Assembly: GCA_937919925.1 (NCBI GenBank)
Contig: CALFOT010000080.1
Coordinates: 1-55,958, forward strand
Direction: 5' to 3'
Length of the DNA: 55,958 nucleotides
From: an uncultured bacterium
GTDB taxonomy: Bacteria > Planctomycetota > UBA1135
Positions 1 through 8,683 of this stretch are shown piece by piece. The position numbers and the translations under genes are program-made. How positions within the stretch are numbered: the first letter of the stretch is position 1; each line of letters begins with the position of its first letter. Under the pieces are notes generated by a model, which did not search any database, was not told the origin of the DNA, and saw only the letters and a program-made list of their open reading frames with translations.

Positions 1-1217
1 AAACAAATGAAATGTACATTACCGAAATCGAAAGCATAGTAGGCTTCGGAACCCGACGCCAAGCCGCCATTCTCAGCAGCGGTTGGGAAGTCAAAAATAT
101 CATAATAGGTAGAAGCAGTGCCATCATGGTTGCCGCGCGTGGACAACAATGGCGTGTTACGCAAAGTTTCCGCGTATACATCAAAAATTCCGTTCTGATA
201 CTGCGGATCAGTACCAATGCCATAGGCATTATCGCCCAGCAAAATCATCAAATCGGTGACGCGACTGCCACCAAAGGCAAGATAGGCATCGCGCACAGCA
301 AGTTGATCCACAGTGCCCGTGCCAGCATCACCGAGTAGCCAAAAACGTCCTGGCCGCTGGGAGCCTGCAAGTGGGGATGTGCGAAACCAATGCTCTCTGT
401 CATCCCCCGCAGCGACCCCCGCAGTATCTCCTACAGAATAAAAATACACCGTTTCAGGAGCCAAGCCGGTAATCAACACTGTGTGCTCGGTGGTGACGGT
501 CAAATCATCAACCACTTGGGTGAAGGCACCCGGAGCCGCGCCCAATTGCACACGGCTATTTTGGGCAAAAGGCGTGCGCCAGCGCAGCTGCATGCGATCG
601 GGGCCAGCCATCTGCAGATAGGGGCCGCGCACAACCGCCGCCGGTAAGTCGCCGAGCAGCTCCAAATCAAAGCTGATATCCGAGCTTGTGCCGCTGGACT
701 GATGCAACTCCACAGCAAGAATATTGGTACCGGCAAGCAGGAGACTTGGCGCTAAAGAAAAATAATCAAAGTGATTTTCTCGAGGCCCAACGGCACCTGC
801 AGCCGGTGTAAGATAATTCACATTGCCCGTAGGCATATTGTTACGCAAGACTTCGATGCCGTTGAGATAAACCACCGAGCCATCATCATCGAGTAACTTC
901 AAAGTTAAATCGACAATGTTCGCCGGGTTGGCAACGCTAAACTCATGCCGGAAGTAGGTGGTGATATATTTATTGGAGGCATTCGGCCCAAAGGAAAGCA
1001 CCGTTTCCTCATCGCCATCGCCATACCCCAAATGCGCGGGCCCAGCGAGCCAGGAACTGTCATTAAATCCTGGGGTTTGCCACGCACTACCTTGATCGGA
1101 CCCATCATCGAGATATTTCCAAGTGGCGCCCGCGGGGATAAGTTGCGCCGTTGCTGTTGGAGTCAAAACGAAGCAGGCTACACAGCTAAAAAACCATACG
1201 AAGTAACTCCTAGGCAT
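1..1217 (-). CDS. Purple-acid-phosphatase-like metallophosphoesterase, secreted, 3' end outside window
   Basis: The frame is open from the ATG at 1217 to the window edge, giving about 405 N-terminal residues. Residues 1-25 form a signal peptide ending in TATAQ. A lectin-like beta domain follows, opening with LIPAGATWKYLDDGSD, an N-terminal module found on many secreted enzymes. A fibronectin-like purple acid phosphatase N-domain begins at RGPYLQ. The catalytic domain shows metal-binding motifs GDAGTG (residues 296-301), GDNAYG (328-333) and GNHDG (362-366). It should hydrolyse phosphoesters outside the cytoplasm; the substrate cannot be told. The ATG overlaps the last 8 nt of the upstream TPR gene, so translation is probably coupled. 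The C-terminal metal ligands lie beyond the window. Confidence 0.88.
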   Translation of the reverse strand, partial: MPRSYFVWFFSCVACFVLTPTATAQLIPAGATWKYLDDGSDQGSAWQTPGFNDSSWLAGPAHLGYGDGDEETVLSFGPNASNKYITTYFRHEFSVANPANIVDLTLKLLDDDGSVVYLNGIEVLRNNMPTGNVNYLTPAAGAVGPRENHFDYFSLAPSLLLAGTNILAVELHQSSGTSSDISFDLELLGDLPAAVVRGPYLQMAGPDRMQLRWRTPFAQNSRVQLGAAPGAFTQVVDDLTVTTEHTVLITGLAPETVYFYSVGDTAGVAAGDDREHWFRTSPLAGSQRPGRFWLLGDAGTGTVDQLAVRDAYLAFGGSRVTDLMILLGDNAYGIGTDPQYQNGIFDVYAETLRNTPLLSTRGNHDGTASTYYDIFDFPTAAENGGLASGSEAYYAFDFGNVHFIC

Positions 1218-2034
1218 CGTTCAGAGTCTCCAAGCTAGTGGTGATTTCCGCGTACAAGCGCTGCATCGAAAAAGTTCCCTGCTTCTTTGCGGGCAGCCGT
1301 TGCCAGGCTGACAATGCCTGTTCAAAATAATCTCGAGCTTGGGCCGTACGCCCAGCCCGTTGGAGCAACGCACCCTGGCGCTGCAGCCAAGTTTCCTTGC
1401 GCTCACTGTGATCGGCCAAGATTTGCAGACGAGCGAGCGCCGCATCGGTAAGACCTAACTGTTCTTCCAAAGCGGCAGCCCGTAAAAGCAGGGGTACGGC
1501 ATTGCCAAGACGCTGCAGGCCTTGATCCAATCCAGCAAGCGCCAGTGCGGTACCCTCTTCCCCCAGTGTGGCCTGAAGGGTTGCCCGCTGTAAATACCAA
1601 TCGGGTTGCGGTTGAGGATGGGCAAGCAGCAGCTCCGTCCAAGCCACAATCGCGGCTTGGGTTTGGTGCAGAGCAGTCAAACAATCTGCACGAAAATGCA
1701 AAGCTGAGCAGCGCGAGGAGGGCTCCAAGTTGGCGGCTAAAACTTCATCAATGTGCAATAGGGCCGGCTTATATTGTTGGCGCGCGAACAACAAGCGCGC
1801 ACCTAAGAACACGACCGCTGTAGACTCCCCCGCCAATCCCGTAGCAATTTCTAAATCGCTCGCACAGCAGTCCAGATCACCGTGTAAGAGATACAGCTCG
1901 GCACGCGTCAAACGCAAGCTCACACTCTGCGGTGCCTGCTCCAGCGCCACGGTAGCCGTCTCAATCTGCTCGTGCTCGCCCTCGTGGAGAGGGCAAGCAC
2001 ACAGCAGCAAGGTTAGTAAGGAGGTAACAATCAA
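1210..2034 (-). CDS. TPR-repeat lipoprotein
   Basis: This 274-residue protein starts with a short hydrophobic signal and a possible lipobox (LCAC, near residue 14), so it may be a periplasm-facing lipoprotein. The rest is alpha-helical with tetratricopeptide-like repeats: alternating Ala/Leu-rich helices such as RLTRAELYLLHGDLDCCASD and a final repeat ARDYFEQALSAWQRLP. Such proteins act as scaffolds; no catalytic motif is visible. Its stop codon overlaps the start of the phosphoesterase gene by 8 nt (ATGCCTAG), which suggests the two work or are made together. It lies 31 nt downstream of the selenoprotein gene on the same strand and may share its transcript. Confidence 0.75.
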   Translation of the reverse strand: MIVTSLLTLLLCACPLHEGEHEQIETATVALEQAPQSVSLRLTRAELYLLHGDLDCCASDLEIATGLAGESTAVVFLGARLLFARQQYKPALLHIDEVLAANLEPSSRCSALHFRADCLTALHQTQAAIVAWTELLLAHPQPQPDWYLQRATLQATLGEEGTALALAGLDQGLQRLGNAVPLLLRAAALEEQLGLTDAALARLQILADHSERKETWLQRQGALLQRAGRTAQARDYFEQALSAWQRLPAKKQGTFSMQRLYAEITTSLETLNDA

Positions 2035-2065
2035 AGGCTAGCGAGAAGGAAGAAAAACCGGCTTG

Positions 2066-3439
2066 TTAGCCGTCTACCGTGGGTGTGCCCACCAAGCCTT
2101 TGGCTATTTTGCTTGCTTCATGACCATCGTGGCCGCGGTAAACAATCTTCAGATTTTGATCGATGACGAGGATGGTAGGCCAAGCGTTGACTTCCCACAG
2201 AGTGGAAATTTTGCCGCCTTCCTGAATGTTTTGGAAACTGCGCCAATTGAGCTCATTTTTCTTCGCCGCAGCTCTCCCATCCTCAAGCTTATCACTATTC
2301 ACACCGATGAGTGTGAAATTTTTGCCCTCCATTTCTGTCACGAACGACCGCTCGTGTGCATACAGGTTGCGGCAAGGGCCTCACCAATCTCCCCAGAAAT
2401 CAAGCATAAGGACTTGTCCCTTAAAGGCATAAAGGCTGAAGGACTCGCCATCGAGATCCAGCCCCACGATATCCGCCGCGGTACTTCCCACATGGGTGCC
2501 GATTTTCACCAACTCCTTTTCCGCCGCGTGCTTCTCCAATTGCACCACCAGCTGCTGCGCAATCTTGGTGGCCTCGTGACCATCATGGCCGCGATACATA
2601 ATGTTTTGCTTGGCATCCATCACAATCACCGTGGGCCAGCCTTGCACCGCCCAGTCCTCAGAAATCGCTGCTAAGTCTTGGCGTTCGTTTTGGAAACTAC
2701 GCCAATTTAATTCATTCTTCTTTACAGCAGCTTGAGCTTTCTCAAGTTCCGGATCACTATTCACACCAATCAGAGCAAAAGGCCTGCCTGCCATTTCCGT
2801 CACGAACGACCGTTCGTGTGCATACAAACTGCGGCAAGGGCCTCACCAATCACCCCAGAAATCGAGCATTACAATTTTCCCTTTGTAGTCCGATAGTTTG
2901 AATTTTACGCCCTCTAAATCGGTGCCGGAAACATCTGGTGCGCGGTCGCCCATAGCGACGCCTTCCACCACTTCACCGCGGGCAATGGCCGCGGCTTTCG
3001 CCACAGCAGCTTTGGTCTTCTCAATATTGAGTTGCGCCGAAATAGCATCGACTTCCTCATCACCATCAAAAACGGAACCCACGATTTTGTTGCCGTCGCG
3101 TGTCATGGTGAAATTCAAGGAATGCCCAGCACCCATTTCCACAGAGAAACTCAACGCCGCACGATCGACAGCCCATGTGAGATCCGTACAAGCAAGGTTA
3201 CTGCCAAGATTCAGCACGCCGCTAAGGGTGTCTGCTGCGAAGGTCAAAACCATTTCCGTGCGGAAAGCATCGGGCCCTTCCTCGCCAATGGTGAAATCCC
3301 AAATGCCGGCTAAATCTTTGGCTACCCACGGAGCAGCCTCTTGGGGAGTGGCCATGGCATCTGCCGGCGGAGCTAGAGCCAACAACGGAGCAGCCGCCCA
3401 AATCAGGCAACCGGAGAGTAGCGCGGAGAGTATTCGCAT
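2066..3439 (-). CDS. Exported tandem TlpA-like redoxin selenoprotein with two selenocysteines (two in-frame TGA)
   Basis: One frame of 457 codons runs from the ATG at 3439 to the TAA at 2068-2066, interrupted only by TGA at 2845-2843 (codon 199) and 2383-2381 (codon 353). Residues 1-28 look like a Sec signal peptide ending PADA. Residues about 40-140 resemble a lipocalin-like beta domain (GIWDFTIGEEG). Two thioredoxin-fold domains follow, each with MLDFWGDW-U-GPC, then LYAHERSFVTEM, IGVNSD and the cis-proline signature (GWPT, Pro269; AWPT, Pro421). The TGA sits at the first redox position of the usual CGPC motif, with the second Cys kept (Cys202, Cys356). Each TGA is followed by a matching hairpin (separate entries). 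I infer selenocysteine insertion at both sites and a periplasmic thiol/disulphide or peroxide role. Cys homologues of TlpA/ResA are the known relatives. No selABCD gene is in this window. Confidence 0.9.
2339..2356 (-). promoter_or_regulatory. Predicted bacterial SECIS hairpin for second TGA (Sec353)
   Basis: On the mRNA strand, 24 nt after the TGA at 2383-2381, CACGAGC pairs with GTTCGTG around the same GGTC loop. The single change from the first hairpin (A to G in the 5' arm) turns an A-U pair into a G-U wobble, so the fold is preserved. Confidence 0.85.
2801..2818 (-). promoter_or_regulatory. Predicted bacterial SECIS hairpin for first TGA (Sec199)
   Basis: On the mRNA strand, 24 nt after the TGA at 2845-2843, CACGAAC pairs perfectly with GTTCGTG around a GGTC loop. 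The loop and its distance from the TGA fit the bacterial SECIS rule (G-U in a small apical loop about 16-37 nt downstream) and match the GGUC core of the E. coli fdhF element bound by SelB. Confidence 0.85.
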
Positions 3440-3515
3440 AGGTCGACTTTAACGGCCATCTGGGTTTTGTGCAGCAATTGCCGCACACCCGTGCCAGGCT
3501 TCGAACGGAAAGCGG

Positions 3516-4298
3516 TTACAGCGCTAATTCGATTCCAAATGTCAGTGCCACTACATCCAACGCGCCATCGTTATGGCTGGTGGCGAAGTTGCCCAGCGCA
3601 CCCGTCATATCGGCGGGCAAATAATCGGCGTAGCCACTGCGGAAATTGGCAAACCACTTCATTTGGTGGGATTGCTGCCAGTACAGGCCTACACTAAAAC
3701 TGCTCTGGAATAAACCTGGGGCCAAGGCATTGAAAGCGTGGTCCAGCGGACGCACTTGATTACGATTCCAGGTGAATCCACTGCAAAGCGTGACGTGATC
3801 GCCAAGTGGGATGACCCCTCCAAGCGCCACCACGGGAGAGCTTTGCCATTGGATAGCCAGAGAATCGATATCGGTAGTGAAGCCGTCTCGATCAAGGCCG
3901 CCGGTATCCACGACGTCAATAAGGTGAACTTCTGCGCCGAAGCGCCAGCCGTCAGCATCTTGGTACCCCAAACCTGCGGTGAGGAAAGACGGGTGCTCCT
4001 GATCGAAAGAGAAAGCAGGATTGGTGGCCGCATAATTGAGCCTTCCGAACATAGCTGCATTCTTGTCAGTAGGATTGAATAAGTGCCCGCCGATGAGCCA
4101 GCCAGATCGGTCACGCCATGTGGCGCTTAAACTGGGCATGGTGGTCCAGGTTGAAATTTCCGCGCTGGTCCGAACCGGAGCCATGGTTTCGAAACTGGCC
4201 AGGGTTTGCGCAGAAATTTTGGGCGCCAGCAGCAACGTCACAAACGCCGCGAGCACGAAGGGAGCATGCACTCCTGCAGTGACGTGGTGGGAACCCAT
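3516..4298 (-). CDS. Outer-membrane beta-barrel protein, FadL/OMPP1-like
   Basis: The protein has 260 residues, with an N-terminal hydrophobic stretch ending KISAQ that looks like a signal peptide. The remainder is built of alternating short strands rich in Gly and aromatics (WLIGGHLFNP, FLTAGLGYQDADGW, FRFGAEVHL-type hairpins) and ends in a strand with a terminal hydrophobic residue (VVALTFGIELAL), as in outer-membrane barrels. It resembles the C-terminal part of FadL-type transporters but is shorter than their usual 400 or more residues, so it may be a smaller barrel. The start is uncertain: the ATG at 4298 precedes a possible GTG at 4271. It lies 76 nt upstream of the selenoprotein gene on the same strand. 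Confidence 0.6.
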   Translation of the reverse strand: MGSHHVTAGVHAPFVLAAFVTLLLAPKISAQTLASFETMAPVRTSAEISTWTTMPSLSATWRDRSGWLIGGHLFNPTDKNAAMFGRLNYAATNPAFSFDQEHPSFLTAGLGYQDADGWRFGAEVHLIDVVDTGGLDRDGFTTDIDSLAIQWQSSPVVALGGVIPLGDHVTLCSGFTWNRNQVRPLDHAFNALAPGLFQSSFSVGLYWQQSHQMKWFANFRSGYADYLPADMTGALGNFATSHNDGALDVVALTFGIELAL

Positions 4299-4385
4299 AC
4301 GCCTTCATCGGATGGGCAGTGACGAAACTGAAGGCGAGACCTACGGTGGTCTTCAAGGCCACTGAAAAGTGCTGGGATTCTGCCC

Positions 4386-5087
4386 TTACGCGGAGTTGGC
4401 CGGTTTACAAGGAGATAGCTTGAGCCAGATTGTTCCGCAATAGAGAAAACCAACCCAGGCCACCCAGAATTCAATGAGCTCCGGAGCCTTGCGGCCGATG
4501 CCGCGCTGCGCCCAATCCAGATCGAAATTGAGAATCAAAAACTCAAGCCCAGTCAAGATACCTATGATCCACAGCGTTGGAACTGCAATCGCCGGCACAC
4601 GTAACTCGCCAAGAATTTTTTTTGGCAGATATGTGCCGAGAAGTCCACCAAGGAAAAACCACAAATAGAGATAGTGTGAATAACCGTGGGCGCCGCCAAG
4701 ATTATGCAAAGTGGTCTCGCCTTGGATGTTGTGATCCTCGAAGTACTCAGGAGAAGCAAAACCAAAAAAACTCTGACCCCAGGCGATTTCTTCTAAAGAA
4801 ACTAGGAGCAGGCCCATGCCAAACAACCAAAAAAAAAGGGTCTGCAGCCAAGGAGCAGTCTTACGGCGGGCAAGCGCCAAGCGAAGGCCGAAGTAGGCCG
4901 CGCACAAGGAAACTACAAACGTGGCAAGCTCCAGGGGACCGTTTTCATGCAGAAAAGGTGATAGGAAAGGGCGGAATCGATCGCTCGCCATCGTCAGGAT
5001 AAAAACGATGCTGAGCGGTAAGGGCACCCAAGTTACGATTCTTTCGTAACGATGATGGGGAGCATCTTGTTCTGGCTGTAGTTCCAT
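4386..5087 (-). CDS. Integral membrane protein of unknown function
   Basis: This 233-residue protein has about six hydrophobic segments (for example around residues 18-35, 52-72, 82-100, 140-155, 165-185 and 205-220). A conserved-looking polar stretch, SLEEIAWGQSFFGFASPEYF followed by NIQGETTLHNL, sits between membrane spans and contains candidate catalytic or metal residues (Glu-Glu, Gln, His). I recognise this EEIxWGQ...LHN pattern from uncharacterised bacterial membrane proteins but know no function. It starts with an ATG at 5087, 81 nt after the GYF-domain gene, in the same direction. Confidence 0.7.
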   Translation of the reverse strand: MELQPEQDAPHHRYERIVTWVPLPLSIVFILTMASDRFRPFLSPFLHENGPLELATFVVSLCAAYFGLRLALARRKTAPWLQTLFFWLFGMGLLLVSLEEIAWGQSFFGFASPEYFEDHNIQGETTLHNLGGAHGYSHYLYLWFFLGGLLGTYLPKKILGELRVPAIAVPTLWIIGILTGLEFLILNFDLDWAQRGIGRKAPELIEFWVAWVGFLYCGTIWLKLSPCKPANSA

Positions 5088-5168
5088 GTCTGTACTATCA
5101 GAAGCCTATCGTCCTTCCGCTCCAATTCCTAAACCGCCCCATAGCGCAGGGGCTCCATGGGGCCATGC

Positions 5169-6158
5169 TCAACCATTTTCCCCCGCAATGTGGGCCTCCT
5201 GCTGGGCCCGCCAAATAGCGCGCATAAAAAGAATGGCGAGCAGCGGGGTGATAAAACCAAGTAACCCGGGCAACAGCTGCGCAAAGAGCACCAGCTTCGT
5301 GTAGTAAAGCTCGTGCCGCCCAATTTGGATGTGAAAAATTCCATCCTCAAAAAAACCACTCAAAATCCACCCGAGCCAAAACAGCGACGCCACGGGACTC
5401 ACCCTTTTGACTTCAAGATGGCTCGGAGCATGACTCCTATTCCACAAGTGACGCATGGCGAGGTAGGGGTAAAACAAATGCAAAATCGGCGCAAAAAAAC
5501 TAGCGAAAACTACGATAGGCCTCATACCCACAGCTTGGTCGCCAAGGGTTTGGAGATTGTGTAGCGCGCGGAGAAACCAAAGCAGACAGACGGACCAGGT
5601 AAGAAAAAAAAGTGCTGCATAAAGTTGCTCTCCTTGGAGAACAGGAGGAAACGTTGCGTAAAAGTGATACTCACTTGGCCAAACAAAAACGAAGAATCCC
5701 GCTACCTGCAGCAAAGAGGCGGCAGCGGACAGAGCGAGTAACACTGTGGCTACTTGAGTCAGGCCAGCGATAGAAAGCCATGAGTAGGGAGACGAAACCG
5801 TTCGCGACTTTCGTTCCGTGGAAGAACGTGGCTGGGAGGCATCGATGCGCTGACCAAGTAATTGTGGTTTTTCAAAACCGCTCTGCTCGTAAGCCTCCAA
5901 ATGGTTTTGTACTGCGGCTTGGCTTGGTCTAGATCCCTCAGCCACTTGGGGCTTAGGCTCACCACGCGCCGACGTCTGCCACGGCATCTGTGTTACGAGC
6001 AACTTCGCTAATTCCGTTTGCCCCAGCGGCAGCCATGCGGCCATTCCCTCGCGCCACACCAAAGTGCCGCGGTGAATGGCTCCGCGCCGCAGTTGCCGCC
6101 CAAGATAGTCCTCTTGATAAGGCCCCTCATATTCTCCTGCGTTGGCGAAATACCACAT
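5169..6158 (-). CDS. GYF_2-domain membrane protein (DUF4328-like)
   Basis: I chose the ATG at 6158 because the product then starts MWYFANAGEYEGPY, the usual beginning of the GYF_2 domain; an upstream in-frame ATG at 6176 would add six residues. After the about 60-residue GYF_2 module (LVWREGMAAWLPL) comes a Ser/Arg/Gln-rich linker and then a C-terminal half with about five membrane segments, including WFLRALHNLQTLG and the FFAPILHLFYPYLAMRHLWN block typical of DUF4328 proteins. GYF_2 domains bind proline-rich peptides; the partner here is unknown. It is 37 nt downstream of the VWA gene. Confidence 0.75.
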   Translation of the reverse strand: MWYFANAGEYEGPYQEDYLGRQLRRGAIHRGTLVWREGMAAWLPLGQTELAKLLVTQMPWQTSARGEPKPQVAEGSRPSQAAVQNHLEAYEQSGFEKPQLLGQRIDASQPRSSTERKSRTVSSPYSWLSIAGLTQVATVLLALSAAASLLQVAGFFVFVWPSEYHFYATFPPVLQGEQLYAALFFLTWSVCLLWFLRALHNLQTLGDQAVGMRPIVVFASFFAPILHLFYPYLAMRHLWNRSHAPSHLEVKRVSPVASLFWLGWILSGFFEDGIFHIQIGRHELYYTKLVLFAQLLPGLLGFITPLLAILFMRAIWRAQQEAHIAGENG

Positions 6159-6195
6159 CCACCACAAGTCTAACAACTATGTGGGGATTGCCAGC

Positions 6196-8442
6196 CTATT
6201 GGAAAGTGCCGGCATTGCGGTACTCCATGTAAATGCGTACGAAATCGTGCATTTGGCTGCGCCAGCGCGAACCGAAAGACAAAGTCAAAATATGCTCGGC
6301 AATCTCAACGCTGGCCGAGCGCGTACCACCGCCAGCAGTAAGGACTTCCGAATAAGCACCACCCCCAGCTGCAGCAATTTGCGCAAAAGTTTTGCTGGTG
6401 GTCTCCTCAATCTTGGTGGCACCAACGCCTATCGTCGAAGTGACAAACGGACGTACACCTAGCTTAGCTCCCGATTTCCCGCCAGTATGTTCCAACACTT
6501 CGGATGCCTTTTGGCCAAAGGGAGAGTCATACGCCTCGCGGACTAAAGTCAGGATTTCTTCCATCGTGCCCGGGTGCGGCGGAGCATCCCCCACCACCAC
6601 GAGCAACTTGTTGGCAGACTCTTCCCAGCCCATTTTCTTTGACAAAGCGACTTGCAACCCGGCCAACACCGCCTCAGGAAAATCACCACCACCACTAGCG
6701 CGAACCTTGGTCAACTCCTTGCGGATTTTCGTCACGTTTTTATTCAATGCTTCGGTAATTTTGGCACCATTCTTCATATCCTCGTGATCGCGATACTCCA
6801 CCAAACCCATTCGGAACCGCGGTGAAATACCTTCCATAATCGCTGAAAAATCCTGTAACGCCTCTACGGAAGCATCGATCGCGCCCTGCATCGAACCGGT
6901 AGCGTCAATAACAATGACCAACTCCATGCCTGCTGTGTACAGATCAAAAGCGCGTTCGACAAAACCTTGCGCCACACTTTCTTCGTTACTCTCTGCTCCT
7001 AAAGGCAGGGCGGGCAGAGTCCATTCGGCAGGCAAATAACCATCCTTATTGAGAGCCCACCAGCGCTTCCATTGAGTAGCCTTGGTGGCCTGCGCTTGGG
7101 GTAAAGCGCGATTTAGTAACGTTAAGACCCGCGCGTTGAAATACTCGTCTTTGGAATGTAAGGATGTTTGAATCAGTACTTCCACCAGCTGTTCGCTCAT
7201 CAAAGACGGCAACATTTCTTCATCGGTGTTAAGTAGGCCTTCCATGGCGTAGGCTTGCAGATACACATCTTTGCCTGCCAACGCCGCAATAAAACTTTCC
7301 AACCCAACCGGATGCCAACGCTTGCCGTAAGCAGTCAAAACAATGCCGGCAAGGGCCCAATCAGGAGCGTCTCGATACCACTGGTTTAAGGCTTCCGCGC
7401 GACGCAGCTCCATCTTCGGAGAACGTAATAGTTGCCCATCTTTGCTCATTTCTCGCGCCGGTGCACGATCCATGAGCCCGCGCACTTCCCACCCAACTAA
7501 GTCGATGGCGACGCGATCACATTCCTGCAAAACACCCTCACGCCCACGAATTTCTTCGCCACTCATCATGCCCAGAGGAGATGCGTCGGCGGCAGCTATG
7601 CGCCAATATCCTGCACCTGGTTCAGGATCCGCACACAGTAACCCCAAAGACTCGCGGCCGTCAACAATCGACAAGAAAGGATTGCCGCCACGGCCGAGAT
7701 CCCAACGTGCCTCGCCACTACCATCGTTAAAACGAAACAAATCGAAAATGCCAAACACCTTCTCTGGCTGCACAATATAAAGCGGCGAATCTAGGCCAGA
7801 GAAAAAACCTAAGCCATGACCAATTTCGCGCACCAAGGTACCAACCAAATCGAACTGGCCACTCTCAATGCCATCACTAGGATCCATATCCCAATGGATA
7901 TCGGAGTTGATGTTCAAAGTCATGTCCCAACTTTCTTCCTCGGCAGGTATGAGCACCAAAGCCTTGGCCTGCGCCAAAGTTAAACTGAGATGAGTGAGTG
8001 AGCGCTGCCGATACTCGCCTTCGCGGCTAGTCAGCCATGCATTCAATGTGAACACCTTGCGGTCTTGCCCGTTCTCGCCAGGAATGACTCTGGGCTCGCC
8101 TGGCAAGGGCATAGCACGTAACGCACGCCGATCGTTAGGACTAGAAGCATCTTCGCGCAAGGCTGCATAAACATCTTCCGCCGGAAACTCCAAAAACTCG
8201 GGTTTCCAACCACCTAGGCCAGCGTCGGCATCGAGTTCCGCGAACGATGTGATCACGTAAATCGTGACATCATCGACCAACACGTCTTGCCATACCTTGG
8301 CAGCTTGTTCAAAGGCAGCAAGAACGGCGGTTGGCGCTTCGAACGGGCCGCGCTGTTGGTTCAAAAAAACAAACTTGGGGCCACCGGGTTCTTGGGGAGG
8401 AGCGCCGAACAGAGTGGAGATAAGGAGGAGGCTGAGCAACAT
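6196..8442 (-). CDS. Secreted protein with degenerate zincin-like domain and C-terminal VWA domain
   Basis: This 748-residue protein has an N-terminal signal peptide (LLLISTLFGAPP). Residues about 30-330 resemble the zinc-metalloprotease-like domain of secreted proteins that carry HEIGHGLGF, but here the motif reads REIGHGLGF (Arg205, Glu206, His209), so the first zinc ligand is lost. A helical middle (about 340-470) with HEAT-like character follows. The VWA domain has a MIDAS start DATGSM at residue 513 and GGGDFPEAV about 70 residues later. It probably binds protein ligands through Mg2+ at the cell surface; peptidase activity is doubtful. It follows the small Cys protein by 7 nt and may be co-transcribed with the bcr-like cluster. 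Confidence 0.82.
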   Translation of the reverse strand: MLLSLLLISTLFGAPPQEPGGPKFVFLNQQRGPFEAPTAVLAAFEQAAKVWQDVLVDDVTIYVITSFAELDADAGLGGWKPEFLEFPAEDVYAALREDASSPNDRRALRAMPLPGEPRVIPGENGQDRKVFTLNAWLTSREGEYRQRSLTHLSLTLAQAKALVLIPAEEESWDMTLNINSDIHWDMDPSDGIESGQFDLVGTLVREIGHGLGFFSGLDSPLYIVQPEKVFGIFDLFRFNDGSGEARWDLGRGGNPFLSIVDGRESLGLLCADPEPGAGYWRIAAADASPLGMMSGEEIRGREGVLQECDRVAIDLVGWEVRGLMDRAPAREMSKDGQLLRSPKMELRRAEALNQWYRDAPDWALAGIVLTAYGKRWHPVGLESFIAALAGKDVYLQAYAMEGLLNTDEEMLPSLMSEQLVEVLIQTSLHSKDEYFNARVLTLLNRALPQAQATKATQWKRWWALNKDGYLPAEWTLPALPLGAESNEESVAQGFVERAFDLYTAGMELVIVIDATGSMQGAIDASVEALQDFSAIMEGISPRFRMGLVEYRDHEDMKNGAKITEALNKNVTKIRKELTKVRASGGGDFPEAVLAGLQVALSKKMGWEESANKLLVVVGDAPPHPGTMEEILTLVREAYDSPFGQKASEVLEHTGGKSGAKLGVRPFVTSTIGVGATKIEETTSKTFAQIAAAGGGAYSEVLTAGGGTRSASVEIAEHILTLSFGSRWRSQMHDFVRIYMEYRNAGTFQ

Positions 8443-8449
8443 GAATGGC

Positions 8450-8683
8450 CTAGGGTGGCGGTTTGCGTGTGTAGATTAGCACATAGGTTTTGCAAACATC
8501 GCTGGCGCAGCCCTGGCAATCTGGACCGAAATCGCTCGGCCCCAATGGCTCGGCTTTGATTTCCAAGCCAAGTGAGCGGTACAGCTGCACCGCTTCCTCA
8601 AGCCGGTTGGCATCGGCCAGGAACCTGCGTTCCCAGCCGTCCTGAAGCAAATCTTGATCCGCCTTGATCGGCTGTGGTTCCAT
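8450..8683 (-). CDS. Small Cys-motif protein at the end of the benzoyl-CoA-reductase-like cluster
   Basis: This 77-residue protein has a helical N-terminal half (RRFLADANRLEEAVQLYRSL) and a C-terminal motif DCQGCASDVCKTYVLIYTRK with three cysteines that could bind metal or an Fe-S centre. Its ATG overlaps the stop of the upstream ATPase subunit by 1 nt (TAATG), so it belongs to that operon. I do not know a named family. A role as an accessory or assembly factor for the Fe-S enzyme is inference from position and the cysteines. Confidence 0.75.
   Translation of the reverse strand: MEPQPIKADQDLLQDGWERRFLADANRLEEAVQLYRSLGLEIKAEPLGPSDFGPDCQGCASDVCKTYVLIYTRKPPP

Noticed and set aside
2066-3439. 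Reading the region as a pseudogene or as three separate small genes
   Set aside because: Both interruptions are TGA, both replace the same active-site Cys, both have the same downstream hairpin, and the rest of the frame is intact; random decay would not give this. The apparent starts after each TGA are TTG and GTG inside the thioredoxin fold.
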